From Chrysophaeum taylorii (taxonomy: Eukaryota > Sar > Pelagophyceae > Pelagomonadales > Pelagomonadaceae), in contig JAQMWT010000571.1 in NCBI GenBank assembly GCA_029834535.1, positions 1 to 28,719 on the forward strand: a stretch of 28,719 nucleotides of DNA, given 5' to 3'. Shown piece after piece: positions 17,341-26,310 of the stretch; position 1 is the stretch's first letter; each line of letters starts with the position of its first letter. The notes under the pieces are model-generated. The model made no database searches, was not told where the DNA came from, and saw only the letters and a program-made list of their open reading frames with translations. The position numbers and the translations under genes are program-made.

Positions 17341-18633
17341 GCCCTCACAGATTGAACGCGGTGAGCGAAATCTGGATCAAACTAAACAGGAAGCGTCTTA
17401 CCATCGACAAGAACATAGAGAGTGTTCTGGACAGAGTCGTACGGTGGAAGAGTAGCTGAAAGAGTAACTTGATGAGATGGCGGTGAGGAGGAGGCTGAGT
17501 GAACACCGTGGGCGTTTTTGAACTTGTGAAATAAATTGCGTGGTAGGAGCTTCGAAAAATGATCAGCGACCTGGTAGTGAGTAGGACACCAGAGAGGACG
17601 AATGATGGAATTGGCTTGGTAGTCACGAATGCGAAATTCTCGTAAATTGATATGACGAGAAGGAGCACTGACTTTAGGATGATTAGCGACATGTAATGCG
17701 CTAGCGTTATCAATAAGCAGGGGAATAGCGTGAGCTTGATCACACGAAAACAGATAAGGGTGAGAGGAGAAAGGCTTGTAGAACCAGTGACATTCATCGG
17801 CGGCTGCGCTGGCGGCGATGAGTTCAGCTTCCATGGTGCTTTTGGAAGTAAGAGTTAGTCGTTTGCTAGACCAAAATACGAGATTGCTAAAGACGAAGAT
17901 ACATGCACCAGAATTGGATCGCAGGCGAGGGTCAGAACGGTCAGCAAAACTTGCATCAGTAAAACAAATAATGGGCGAACGAAGGTGATGCAGTTCATGG
18001 GTGAACGAAGACGATGCAGTTCAGGATAGCGGTTGATCAGAAGCTGAATAAAGGGGGTAATAGAGGGGCTGTCGGATGAATAGTCGAGTGAATCATTCGG
18101 AGTACCCTTTAAGTAGCGAAGTAAAACATATAAGTGCAGAAGGTGGGTCTGGTCAGGGTTGTGCATGCCCTTGCAGCATTTGTTGCACAGAGTGGTGATA
18201 TCAGGCCGACATGTGACAGACAAGTAAATACTAGTGCCACAGTAGTGAGGAAAATTTTGGCGTAATACGTCTAAGGTAGGAGCCAAGTCTGAGAGAAGTT
18301 TAGCAGAAGGTTTTTGAATGAGGATGTCCGAATAGGGGACGTCCAGACTATGTAGGTTGAGCTTATGCTCAGCAAGCATCTTGGTGATCTTCGCTGCTAC
18401 ACTCATAGTGAGATGACCAGCGGAGACATTGTAGTGGACATCGATACCAAGAAAGGATCTGATGTTGTCATGCCACGTACCTTTGCCATATTCCTTCTCC
18501 AGAGCAGTGCGAAGAGATGTAATTTTGGCAGTGTTGGTACCAGTGATCAATAGGTCATCGACTGAAACGGATAGTAACCCATTTGTTGATAGATCGATCC
18601 CAATTGATATAGAGGCAAGTGTCGACTTGTGAG

Positions 18634-18662
18634 CGTTCGAACTCATGTTGTCGAAGAAACGA
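18634..18662. repeat. 29-bp direct repeat at RT, native copy
   Basis: Identical to 18730-18758. On the minus strand it encodes FLRQHEFER in the native RT position. Confidence 0.93.
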
Positions 18663-18729
18663 GTCGAGTTTGATGTTCCACAACAAAGCTGACTGTTTGA
18701 GGCCATAGAGAGCCTTGACGAGTCGGAGA

Positions 18730-18758
18730 CGTTCGAACTCATGTTGTCGAAGAAACGA
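18730..18758. repeat. 29-bp direct repeat at the gag-RT junction
   Basis: The copy sits exactly where gag coding sequence jumps to RT, so a piece of RT normally found 96 bp downstream has been duplicated at the deletion breakpoint. Confidence 0.93.
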
Positions 18759-18762
18759 TTCT

Positions 18763-19582
18763 TCCCATCCGAGTGCATCGATTTCGTCGTATGCTGGGTG
18801 CTTGACGGAGTCGCTACAGGCATGCAGGAAACGGCGAAAGAGGGGGTGCACGGTCTCGCGGAGGTATACGATGAAGTCGGCTTCTTTTCCTTGGAGGTGA
18901 GGTTGGGTGATCGGATACAACTTGCCTTTTGTCATATCGGTCGGGTCCTTGTCTTTATCTTTAAGTTCTTGGACCTTTGGCTCGTAGACGTTTTCCAGGA
19001 AGTGTTTGCCGAACTTGCGGTAGACACCCTTGTGGTAGACGTAACGGCCTTGGAAATCTCGCGTGTTCCCGGCGGCGGTAGAGTGGTGGTCGGGGTCCTT
19101 GTCGTATTCGTCGATACAATGGCTTAGGAGAGCGTCAGCGAGATCATTAGATCCGCGCAAGACGGATTCCCACGTGTAGAAGCCCTGTAGAAAGTAATGA
19201 GTTATGCCTGTTTCAGGCATCAGATGTTCGAAACAACTGCATGACGCGAAACGAAAGCATTTGGGGTGTGACTTGCGCGTTGTCCATTGACTTGAGGACG
19301 GCTCTAGGTGGGTCACTAATGGTGTTAACTTTTGTCTTGGGATCTTGTTGAGCCGGAGTGGGAGGCGGAGCCGCAGCAGCGACGGCAGGTGGTGGCAGCA
19401 TGGCGTTGAGCTGCGCTTGGAGAGCTTGGAAGCGATCATCGTTGTCTTGTTTTTGCGCTAGCATCTCCCTTTGATGCTTTGCCTCTATGTGCCTCTATGC
19501 GAGCTTCTTGGTCTTTCATGGCTTGAGCATGTTCGGTCTTCTGAGTGGCCAACTCTTTTTGAAGTTCTTGGTTGGTTGGCAT
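18763..19582 (-). pseudogene. Copia Gag, frameshifted
   Basis: The ATG at 19582 opens MPTNQELQKELATQK, a coiled-coil start, and the product continues through frameshifts near 19470 and 19225. Recognisable stretches are QALQAQLNAMLPPP, GFYTWESVLRGSNDL and DFQGRYVYHKGVYRKFG, ending in YDEIDALGW next to the deletion junction. Gag would form the particle. No zinc knuckle is present, so the C-terminal part was removed with the deletion. Confidence 0.6.
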
Positions 19583-19668
19583 TTTGCCTTGGTTCAGGAA
19601 CGTCAGGGAGCGACAATCTTCTGGAAATCCTGATACTCTGCTGATACCGGGACTGGTACCCAATACCG

Positions 19669-19863
19669 AGAGAACAGAAATTTGTACTGTGTTACCCTTC
19701 AGCAGAGCCGAGAGCAGTGGCAGTCTGTTCTCGTTTCTGTCTCTACAACGAGAACAGCCGGTGTGAATAACACAGCGTTTTCTTAAATCAAAAGGTGGCA
19801 AAGTTAAGGGAACTAACCCTAGAATAGGGGGTACTAACCCTAATTCAGATTTTCTATCTCTAC
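19669..19863 (-). repeat. 5' LTR of copia element
   Basis: This is 195 bp and matches 17146-17340 except for two substitutions. The next element bases toward gag contain GGTATCAGCAGAG (near 19650), reminiscent of copia primer-binding sites complementary to initiator tRNA-Met, but slightly displaced from the LTR edge. Confidence 0.88.
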
Positions 19864-19955
19864 AGCAGTTCGAGCAGCGCTTTGCACACATCGAGGTGCT
19901 AGGCGTGCGTCGCCGCCGCCATGGTCACTACGTCCATCGTGGAGCTGGAGGGGCG
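19864..19955 (-). pseudogene. Decayed unknown gene, 5' part, split by the copia element
   Basis: On the minus strand a good start context precedes MDVVTMAAATHA, a TAG, then HLDVCKALLEL running into the right LTR. It points toward the fragment at 16777-17145, and I infer that both were one gene before the copia insertion. No target-site duplication is visible, so the joint is not proved. Confidence 0.35.
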
Positions 19956-19978
19956 AATGGAGTCGGGGACCTGTAGTT

Positions 19979-20036
19979 TTTCTCTCTCTCTCCAACACTA
20001 AAGACACTCGCTTTGGTCGAGGGAGAGAGAGAGAAA
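19979..20036. repeat. CT/GA-rich inverted repeat
   Basis: TTTCTCTCTCTCTCC at 19979-19993 pairs perfectly with 20022-20036 around a 28-base loop. It lies outside the copia element. Function is unknown. Confidence 0.85.
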
Positions 20037-20153
20037 GCTATGTATTTTCTGGCTTTAATCATTATAACGGTCATAAAACGACCAATTATAGGTTAGCGGC
20101 CTTCCTTTAATTTACAATGTTGTCATAAGAACTCGCCTAACCCCCCCAAATTT

Positions 20154-20693
20154 GTGGCTGGGTCCTTTGGAATACCAACCCTACCCAGCATTCAAAACAT
20201 ACTGGGCAGGTACCCAGTATTAAAAACGCACTGGGTAGGGTTGGTATTCTAAACTAAGCCAAGTAAAAATTTTATGGGCTTTTTTCTCGGGGGCAGGCCC
20301 CCCGAACCCCCCGAGAATGGGGGGCTCTGCCCCCCAAACCCCCCGCCGGGTGGGACCCCCGGACCCCTCAGGGCCTGCAGGCGCGCCGCGACTCGCTTTG
20401 GGAGCCGAGCAACAACTCCGTCGGCCGCAGTGGACACGGTTTGTTTTCGGGATTCGAACTCGAGTGTTTATCTGTTTTACTAAGGACTAGCTTTTATACA
20501 GTGTACTTCACAGGATTCGAACTCTGATCACGATTTTTCGCGACACGGGTTTTTATTCCCATTTTTGTCACGTAAATACGGGATTCGAACTCGCATCTCT
20601 ATTTTCCTCTACAACAGGCTAAAAAAATACTGGGCAGGTACCCAGTATTCAAAACTCACTGGGTAGGGTTGGTATTCTAAACGACCCAGCCAC
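20154..20693. mobile_element. Foldback MITE with 35-bp inverted repeats
   Basis: GTGGCTGGGTC at 20154-20164, extending through GAATACCAACCCTACCCAG to 20188, is matched in reverse complement at 20659-20693 (33 of 35). The core CTGGGTAGGGTTGGTATTC occurs a third time at 20231-20249, forming an inner foldback with 20170-20188. ATTT flanks both ends (20150-20153 and 20694-20697), a likely 4-bp target duplication. There is no transposase. The interior has a cluster of C6/G6 hairpins at 20287-20345 and three tRNA-like motifs at 20449-20592. An open frame through the hairpin cluster is Gly/Pro-rich and meaningless. Confidence 0.75.
20449..20592 (-). repeat. Three tRNA-3'-half-like motifs, 63-68 bp apart
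   Basis: On the minus strand GAGTTCGAATCC occurs three times, starting near 20592, 20524 and 20461. Each is preceded by an A-rich stretch with a GAT or AAC spacer. The motif equals the Pol III B box and T-arm (GGTTCGAATCC). In the outer two, short T-stems can form with one A-C mismatch. The first has an A-box-like TAGCCTGTTGTAGAGG about 30 bp ahead. None folds into a full cloverleaf. These could be degenerate tRNA-like units or a Pol III promoter array. Confidence 0.45.
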
Positions 20694-20815
20694 ATTTGTG
20701 TGTCGTTTTTTACCGGAAAGAAAAAAAAAACCTGGTTCAAACTACCCCCGTAAAAAAACGAGAGGTACGGTAGGACTCGAAATGCCTGTAGCCGACACAG
20801 TACTGGAACTCCGCT

Positions 20816-20906
20816 TGTGAGGAAGCTATGACACTTACCCCTGCACCACGTATCTAGTATCCCTACGTCACTCCCTTATCGCTAGTCTAACACCCCATTC
20901 CAGTTG
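20816..20906. repeat. 91-bp dispersed repeat, copy 1 (tRNA-like, minus strand)
   Basis: Matches 25333-25423 with about four differences. On the minus strand it contains GTGGTGCAGGGGTAAGTG, resembling an A box and D-arm. In this copy the next bases toward 20770 hold a B-box-like TTTCGAGTCC. It may be a SINE head or tRNA pseudogene. Confidence 0.7.
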
Positions 20907-21012
20907 TCACATGCTAGCAGGTGATCGTTTCGATCGACCCTGTGCTCGACTTCGCGGCGACTCCTCCTCGGCTTCAGTTCGTTGCTCCGTGTTCGTTTCG
21001 TTGTCGTCTATC

Positions 21013-21470
21013 ATGTCCTCGATCGAAATTAAAGATAGCAGGCTTTCGCAAAAACTTGATGCCTTCAGTGGTGAGCGACATCTTTTTTTCATCAGTGGAC
21101 ACGTCGTCTTGAGAACATGATCATCTCCACCGGCGATCACATTATCTTGACCCACGATACTTGGACTAGCATCTCGGAATCTGGCTGCTCTGAAGATGAA
21201 TTTCGGGTCAAGCAACAACGTTGGTACTCTGCCCTCTTCATGTCCCTCCCGATGCATGCTACTGATCGTGCAGATATCCGCAAAAACCGCGATATGAACT
21301 TCACGCGGCTTTACAAGCGCATTACAAATGTCTACACGGGCCACGGGGACCGCGTAGTTCAATCCGCTATTGCTTCGCTGCATTCACTGGTGTGCAACAA
21401 TATTGATGATCTTGAGAACTCCCTCAACAAGTTCATCACCGGAGTTCAAATTGCTCGGCATTGTACCTGA
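21013..21470 (+). pseudogene. Gag-like fragment of the plus-strand copia remnant
   Basis: ATG at 21013 opens MSSIEIKDSRLSQKLDAFSG, stops at TGA 21118-21120, and continues in another frame as DHIILTHDTWTSISESGC, RWYSALFMSLPMHA and RLYKRITNVYTGHGDRVV to a TGA at 21468-21470. The helical composition and position upstream of a zinc knuckle and copia RT support Gag. The family assignment rests on context. Confidence 0.45.
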
Positions 21471-21750
21471 TCCGACGTACCCTCGAGTGTGCCCTCGCAT
21501 TTGACTACGTGCATCGTGCTTCACGACTTACTGGCTTTGTTTTATCGTTTCGCGTTTCGTAGGTGAATGTGGTTGTACCCTCGAGAAGTTCAACAACACA
21601 CAATTTAGACGGCATGCACAACCACTACCGTCACGCTATCCGCCGCGTCGTCAACCGCAACCCCGACTTCAGACTCTTCCAAACTGACCTGCCCTAGACG
21701 CTCCCCTTTCCAAACAACCTGGCTCTACTCGATTCCGACGCAATACCCAA

Positions 21751-21803
21751 TGTCATTTTGGCGGCTGCAAGGACCACTTTCAGAGGGAATGCCGAAAGTT
21801 TCA
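21751..21803 (+). pseudogene. CCHC-like zinc knuckle of decayed Gag
   Basis: A short open stretch encodes CHFGGCKDHFQREC followed by a basic tail. The spacing C-x4-C-x2-H-x4-C contains Gly and aromatic residues as in retroviral-type knuckles, though the usual spacing is C-x2-C-x4-H-x4-C. It would bind RNA during packaging. Confidence 0.5.
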
Positions 21804-22229
21804 AAGTTCCTAGCTATTCAACTTCAACGCCCTCCCCACCATCGCCGTTCTTCTCAACAGCGCAACAATTCCAATGACTCCAAGAACACCCAACAACACC
21901 AACCCCCCAAACCAACACCACTAACACTACCTTTTCTCCTCCTATGCCTACTCCAACCTTGGCTCATTCTCGTTCCACTCCGCCGCTTTTCTTAATACCA
22001 CCATCTATTCCACCCCCTTCACCGCCTTCTCCGGCCACACCCAACGTCTCACATCCACCTCCCGATACTCCGTCTTATTATATTTGCCACCTTTCTGCAA
22101 ATCGAGATACTTCCAAGTCAAAGTGTGTACTGTTGATTGTCTGACGCAAGCACATCAACAACCCCATCCCATTACACGGAAGCCCCTCGTTGGGGATTTT
22201 TTTTTAGCTCCCATTGCACAGGCGCCCTT

Positions 22230-22490
22230 TGTTCTATATTTTCAGCTATTCGTTGCTCCACCCATCGTTCTGTTTGTTCGCCTAGTCGTTGCTCCCCTCC
22301 TCGTTCTTTATTTTTACCTAGTCGTTGCTCCCCTCCTCGTTCTGTATTTTCACCTATTCGTTGATCCCTTCCTCGTTCTATATTTTCAGCTTTTCGTTGA
22401 TCCACTCCCCGTTGTGCATTTTCGGCTATTCGTTGATCCATTCCTCGTTCTCTATTTTCAGCTATTCATTGATCCACTCCTCGTTGTGCT
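22230..22490. repeat. 36-bp minisatellite open on both strands
   Basis: Seven units of exactly 36 bp, with TCGTTG (or variants) at 36-base intervals from about 22249 to 22465. Plus-strand translation gives hydrophobic 12-residue units such as FQLFVDPLLVLY. Minus-strand translation gives charged units such as DQRIAENIERGR. Period 36 keeps both frames open. Confidence 0.85.
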
Positions 22491-24080
22491 TGTCGGTTTT
22501 GGTAAAACCAGCGAATCACGTTCCATCGCGCATTTCACCCGACACAACTACGCTCTGCCTGCCAATTTTTCGCGTTCGCAACTTTCGTGCTTCCTATGTG
22601 GTTGGATCGCTCATCTTCGGGATCCTGGACCGACGCTTCTTTGCTGTGTTATTCGGCTTCTTCATCTACGGTATCAACACAATGTTGTGGTTATCCTTCG
22701 CGCACTATCTGCTTTTCGCCGCTTTTCTGCTAAAATTCGGTTTTGCTGTCGAAGTGAACTCCGTGCTCAGCCCCCGCGACGCTATCTGCAATGTTCTTAC
22801 GTGTCAAACCACTGTTTTGCCACTATCGCCAACTTCTACCGCAGTCTACTCGAGTATGACGAGCAAAGATCGCCGCTTGCTCCTCAAAAGTTGGCCCTTA
22901 TGGCAACTTCGTTCTTGAGAATGCGCAAAAGGGCCACTTTCTTATCTGCCACTGCAGACTGGCATACAGCAGCCTGGTCTACCCGTGTTCGTTCCTTACA
23001 ACGCTGGCGCGTCAGAAGTCTTCCATCTTCGCGTCAAGGACGCGGTCGTGTCCATGGCAACTTGCTAGCGCCACAACGACCAAACACCAACGTTCGCATC
23101 AAACCTGTTTACGCCTGTTTTTGATTCTGTCGACTCCGACCATCGTCATAACCTGGTCACCATGCAACATATCTGCCCACAGGCAGCGTTCTCATCAGAC
23201 GTCTGGTACACCGCCATCATATATACCAGCCTGTGTTCCCGCTATCTTTGCCTCGCTGCGATTCTCAGTGGCAACAATCGCCTAACGCAAGTCTTACCAG
23301 GCACCTTTGTCGCTATTGTTCTTCAGACCTCGATTTTGCTGACAGTTTCGCTTATCAGATTTCCTGCAATGTCAACCACCGAAGGAACTTCAACGTTGTT
23401 CCGACTTTCTCGAATCACGCTTCCAAGCTATCGTGTCGATATCAACCCCTACCCATTCTCCTTGTTGTTTCCTGACCTGTTTTATTGCCTCCCCCAGTTT
23501 GTCTTCCATGTCTCCTGCTGTTGCCCGATTGTCACCTGTTCTTCCGCTGTTGCCCCCTTGTCCCCTGTGTTTGATGAGAATGCGCCGGTTTCACTGGGAC
23601 TGATTACCCCATCACGTGAACCGACCCATTCTACGAGCTCATGAATTCAGAAGAACCAACAACCCCCAGAGAAAAGTGCTCAACAAGGTCGAGCAAACCA
23701 GAGCCGACAAGACAAAGAACCCAAAACCCCCTGAGAAAAGTGCAAAACAATGTCGAGCCAAACAGAGCCGACCGCGCAAAGTCGACAAAAGCGCACATTA
23801 TTCAGAAACAACTGGAGAAACAACGGAAACCCACAATTCTGGCGTTTTACCACGCACTGTTGATTCTGTGTCATCTCGTGTCGATTCTGTGTCATCTTGT
23901 CATTCCCTGTATGTTAATTATGCTAGCTTTCGTTTGTTAGTTCATTATGTCTTCCTTCCCCTTTGTCTCGCCCACACTCTTGTTGATCCCCAATATGTCG
24001 ACGCCCATCGTGTTCTCTACTCTGCTTCCGAAGCAACGTCACACTATTCTTACATTGATGACGGCGCTAGCACTTCCACT
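22491..24080 (+). other. Coding-like but unrecognised stretch of the copia remnant
   Basis: Several 60-200 codon plus-strand frames overlap here without a recognisable protease, integrase or zinc motif. By position it should be decayed pro and integrase sequence, but I cannot confirm any domain. A near-duplicate pair of segments built on AGCAAACCAGAGCCGAC-like sequence lies around 23690-23790. Confidence 0.35.
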
Positions 24081-24546
24081 CATTTACGCGAAGCTCTAGC
24101 CCATCCAAATCGTGCACGTCTTGGCTGGTTACCAGCCATTGCCAAAGAATATCATTCCCTCGGTCAGCTCGGTTGCTGGGATGTTGTTCGCGTTCCTTCT
24201 ACCTTTTCTGGCAACATCTGCACTTTGAAATGGGTTCTCCGCAAGAAGTATGAACCTGGCCGCTTCAAATCGTACAAAGCTCGTCTCGTTGTCCGCGGTT
24301 ACACCCCGGTTCACGGCATTGATTACCACGATACGTACAGTCCTGTCGCCAACATTGTTACTATCCGCTTCAAACTCATGCTTAAGTCTACTGTCGTCCT
24401 GCGCCTTGTTCTCGTTGTTGATGATCTTCTTGTGGCGCACCCTCGTCATTGCATTGGCCATTACCAAGCTTTCCTTCTGCGTTTCAAAGCCTTCACCGAT
24501 GTCCACGAACTCGATCTCCAAACTTACGTTGGTCTTCGCGGGGGCT
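24081..24546 (+). pseudogene. Copia reverse transcriptase with internal deletion
   Basis: The frame reads HLREALAHPNRARLGWLPA, IAKEYHSLGQLGCWDVV, LKWVLRKKYEPGRFKSYKAR, LVVRGYTPVHGIDYHDTYSP and VANIVTIRF, the standard start of RVT_2. It then jumps to LRLVLVVDDLLVAHPRH, the catalytic Asp-Asp block, and LDLQTYVGLRGG. About 90 residues between the YSPVA and VDD blocks, including the LYGLKQ region, are missing, so it is non-functional. The reading frame stays open across the deletion. Confidence 0.88.
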
Positions 24547-24554
24547 GCCGTACT

Positions 24555-25000
24555 GCGGGTGAAGATATCGCTAAGATTGTCAAGACGGGGGACATGCTGG
24601 AGGTCAATAATTTTGTTGCGGTGATATTGGGGCACGGTGGTGCGTTTATCGACATACATAGGAACAGTGTGACGAGGGAGATCAAAATCGTCAAAAAGTT
24701 TGAGAAGCCAGGAAAGTTCAGCAGTAGCAGTAGCCGGTGGTGGAGTGGTGATCATCGGGGTTGTCGGCCCAACTGGAGTCGGAATAATCACAGAGACGAA
24801 GGGCAGAATCGCGACCAAGAACGAGGGCAAGATCGGGAGTACCATTGAGGTAGCGGAGCGTCGTGTCATAACAGAAAGAAACAAGACACAACCGACAATA
24901 CGACGAAAAAAAAAGGTGATCGGGGGAACCGTGTGCAGGATAGTCAGCCGCAGAAAGACGAAGACCTTTTTGAGCGGGAGTCAATCCGGGTTTACTGTTG
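24555..25000 (-). pseudogene. Copia RT tail and RNase H in inverted orientation
   Basis: The minus strand gives TTLRYLNGTPDLALVLG, RLCDYSDSSWADNPDDHHS and STTGYCYC, then after a deletion and frame change ATAELSWLLKLFDDFDLP, VPMYVDKRTTV and RLDNLSDIFTRS. These match the copia blocks LRYLKGT, DADWAGD-RRSTSGY and the RNase H end ADIFTK. The RNase H middle, with the SWxSKKQ and AEYxAL segments, is lost. It meets the plus-strand RT end to end near 24548, so the two come from different copies or an inversion. Confidence 0.8.
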
Positions 25001-25332
25001 ATGAAGCGATGTTCGGTGAGGGTTTCACGGATAGCATGGGATTGGTCGATAGCGATCGTGCGACGTGCTCGAGCACGCGTAATCCCCCTTCCTTCGGCTT
25101 CGTGCTCGCTTTCTCACGTCCCGCTTTACCATGCCATCTCCGGTCGCATTATGCCACAGTATTTCATGATATTGCCCCCCCTGACGTATTTTCACTTCTC
25201 CTGACGTATTTCCACCTCTCCGCTTCTCCTCTTTATTTTGGCACCAGGTACACTTACCCCTTTTTTCTTTTTCTTTCATTTCCAGCACCTGGTCCTCACC
25301 CCTTTTCCCTTTTCTTTCTTTTCCAGCACCTG
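25001..25332. other. No gene recognised; two short tandem duplications
   Basis: A 20-bp unit CTGACGTATTTTCACTTCTC (25181-25200) is repeated at 25201-25220 with two changes. A pyrimidine-rich 42-43-bp unit starting GCACCAGGT or GCACCTGGT is repeated at 25241-25283 and 25284-25325. The latter resembles polypyrimidine-CAG splice-acceptor sequence. Confidence 0.7.
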
Positions 25333-25423
25333 TGTGAGGAAGCTATGACACTTACCCCTGCACCACGTATCTAGTATCCCAACGTCATTCTCTTATCGCT
25401 AGTCTAACGCCCCATTCCAGTTG
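25333..25423. repeat. 91-bp dispersed repeat, copy 2
   Basis: Matches 20816-20906 with about four differences. The flanks differ immediately outside, so the unit boundaries are fairly clear. It begins directly at the end of the pyrimidine-rich duplication. Confidence 0.7.
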
Positions 25424-25629
25424 CTCGTACCGATCAACGGGGTTATACTAACTTTCGTGCACAAAATCTTATATCATATCCGTATTTTCATTGGACGAGA
25501 GACGCTGTGCGGTGAATCCGCTGGAGCTGCCCCAGCTCGGAGCTAGTCGCTAGTAGCCGGCGTTTCTGACGGCCAGCAGCACCTCCTAGCACGGCCGCCC
25601 GTTACTAGCGGTTTCGAGAGGCTTCGAAT

Positions 25630-26310
25630 GGATATGAGCGACGTTATCGACTGCGGTTGAGGACGCACTGGCTGGAACGGAGCCGGTCGGCACCGACTTC
25701 GACGTTAACGATCTCGTGTACCGCGTCTGTCGTTTAGCCCCGAGGGGGCGCTGGTGGCGCTCGACGATGACTTCTACGGCCCCCACTTCAAATAGGCCAC
25801 CGTCATCGGCGTCGACTTTGGCGTCATACACCGCATCTGCGAGAAGCACGACTGGCTTGAGGAGTTCTTCGTCCGATTCGCTGATGGCTCGGGGTTCTTC
25901 CACCGCCCGAGAAGCACGCTGGCGCGGGTTGTGTGCAGGGAGGAGGCCGACCAATACCTCCAGGGCCAGGATTTCGCTGACGCCGCAGCTGAGCAACGGG
26001 ATCGTAAGCGCCTGCAATTTGCCATCGGGAAGGTCAGATGGCTGATCGTCGACCCAGCTCGCTCGTCGGCGCAACTCATCTGTCCGGGTGACCAGATTCC
26101 ACCTCGCAACTCCCAACACCGCATGGCTGCTCTGCGCAAAGGCTGGGCCGCCCTTGGGCCCGAGGAGCGTCAGACCGTCGACGAGCTCATCAACGAGAAC
26201 GCCAGCGGACTCTATGGCCGGCCGGCACCCGAAGTAGGATGGCATGAGATCGAGGAGGTGCCCGAACCCTTGGATCTTGACCAAACTAACAACCGGCCAC
26301 GACGACGATG
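25630..26310 (+). pseudogene. Unrecognised plus-strand gene fragment
   Basis: The plus strand reads TDFDVNDLVYRVCRL, a frameshift near 25742, LVALDDDFYGPHFK, a TAG near 25795, then a long open stretch with GVDFGVIHRICEKHDWLEE, YLQGQDFADAAAEQRD and RKGWAALGPEERQTVDEL, ending at TGA 26308-26310. The order of pieces shows one gene of at least 220 residues. I recognise no family. The C-terminus abuts a tandem duplication where an opposite-strand gene piece begins. Confidence 0.45.

Larger units (their letters stand above)
17382..18762 (-). pseudogene. Copia reverse transcriptase C-terminal half and RNase H
   Basis: The frame picks up in RT with LRLVKALYGLKQSALLW (about 18730-18680), passes SQVDTCLYI, shifts frame near 18590, and gives the catalytic block LLSVSVDDLLITG with both Asp residues kept, then GTSIYLSVTCRPDIT and LLRYLKGT. 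RNase H follows after another shift with MEAELIAASAAADE, PLLIDNASALHVANHP and VADHFSKLLP. These are diagnostic of Ty1/copia pol. Integrase and RT fingers are absent, so the enzyme cannot be complete. It lies between the two LTRs and stops about 40 bases before the 3' LTR. Confidence 0.88.
17146..19863 (-). mobile_element. 2.7-kb Ty1/copia LTR element, internally deleted
   Basis: Two 195-bp LTRs enclose gag, RT and RNase H pieces, all on the minus strand. The LTRs differ at two positions (17155 versus 19678 and 17185 versus 19708), about 99% identity, implying recent insertion. Integrase and the first half of RT are missing, so it could move only with help from a complete relative. No 5-bp duplication is apparent outside the LTRs (AACAT on the left, AGCAG on the right), so the ends may have been altered by recombination. 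Confidence 0.85.
20911..24548 (+). mobile_element. Decayed plus-strand Ty1/copia-type element
   Basis: In order on the plus strand are a gag-like frame (21013-21470), a zinc-knuckle-like motif (21751-21803), a 36-bp minisatellite (22230-22490), about 1.5 kb of coding-like but unrecognised sequence, and a copia RT with an internal deletion (24081-24546). Integrase signatures were not found. No LTRs were identified. The RT end meets an inverted fragment of another copia copy. Joining all pieces in one element is inference from order and strand. Confidence 0.55.

Noticed and set aside
17855..18823. Start of a separate 322-codon gene
   Set aside because: Its first part overlaps the 29-bp duplicated RT segment in a wrong frame. 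Only the portion from the SVDDLL block onward is real copia RT.
20274..20483. Plus-strand Gly/Pro-rich ORF
   Set aside because: Translation of C6/G6 hairpins within a MITE, with no protein-like character.
25241..25332. Intron acceptors (polypyrimidine followed by CAG)
   Set aside because: The two pyrimidine-rich units are a tandem duplication, and no coding exon adjoins them.
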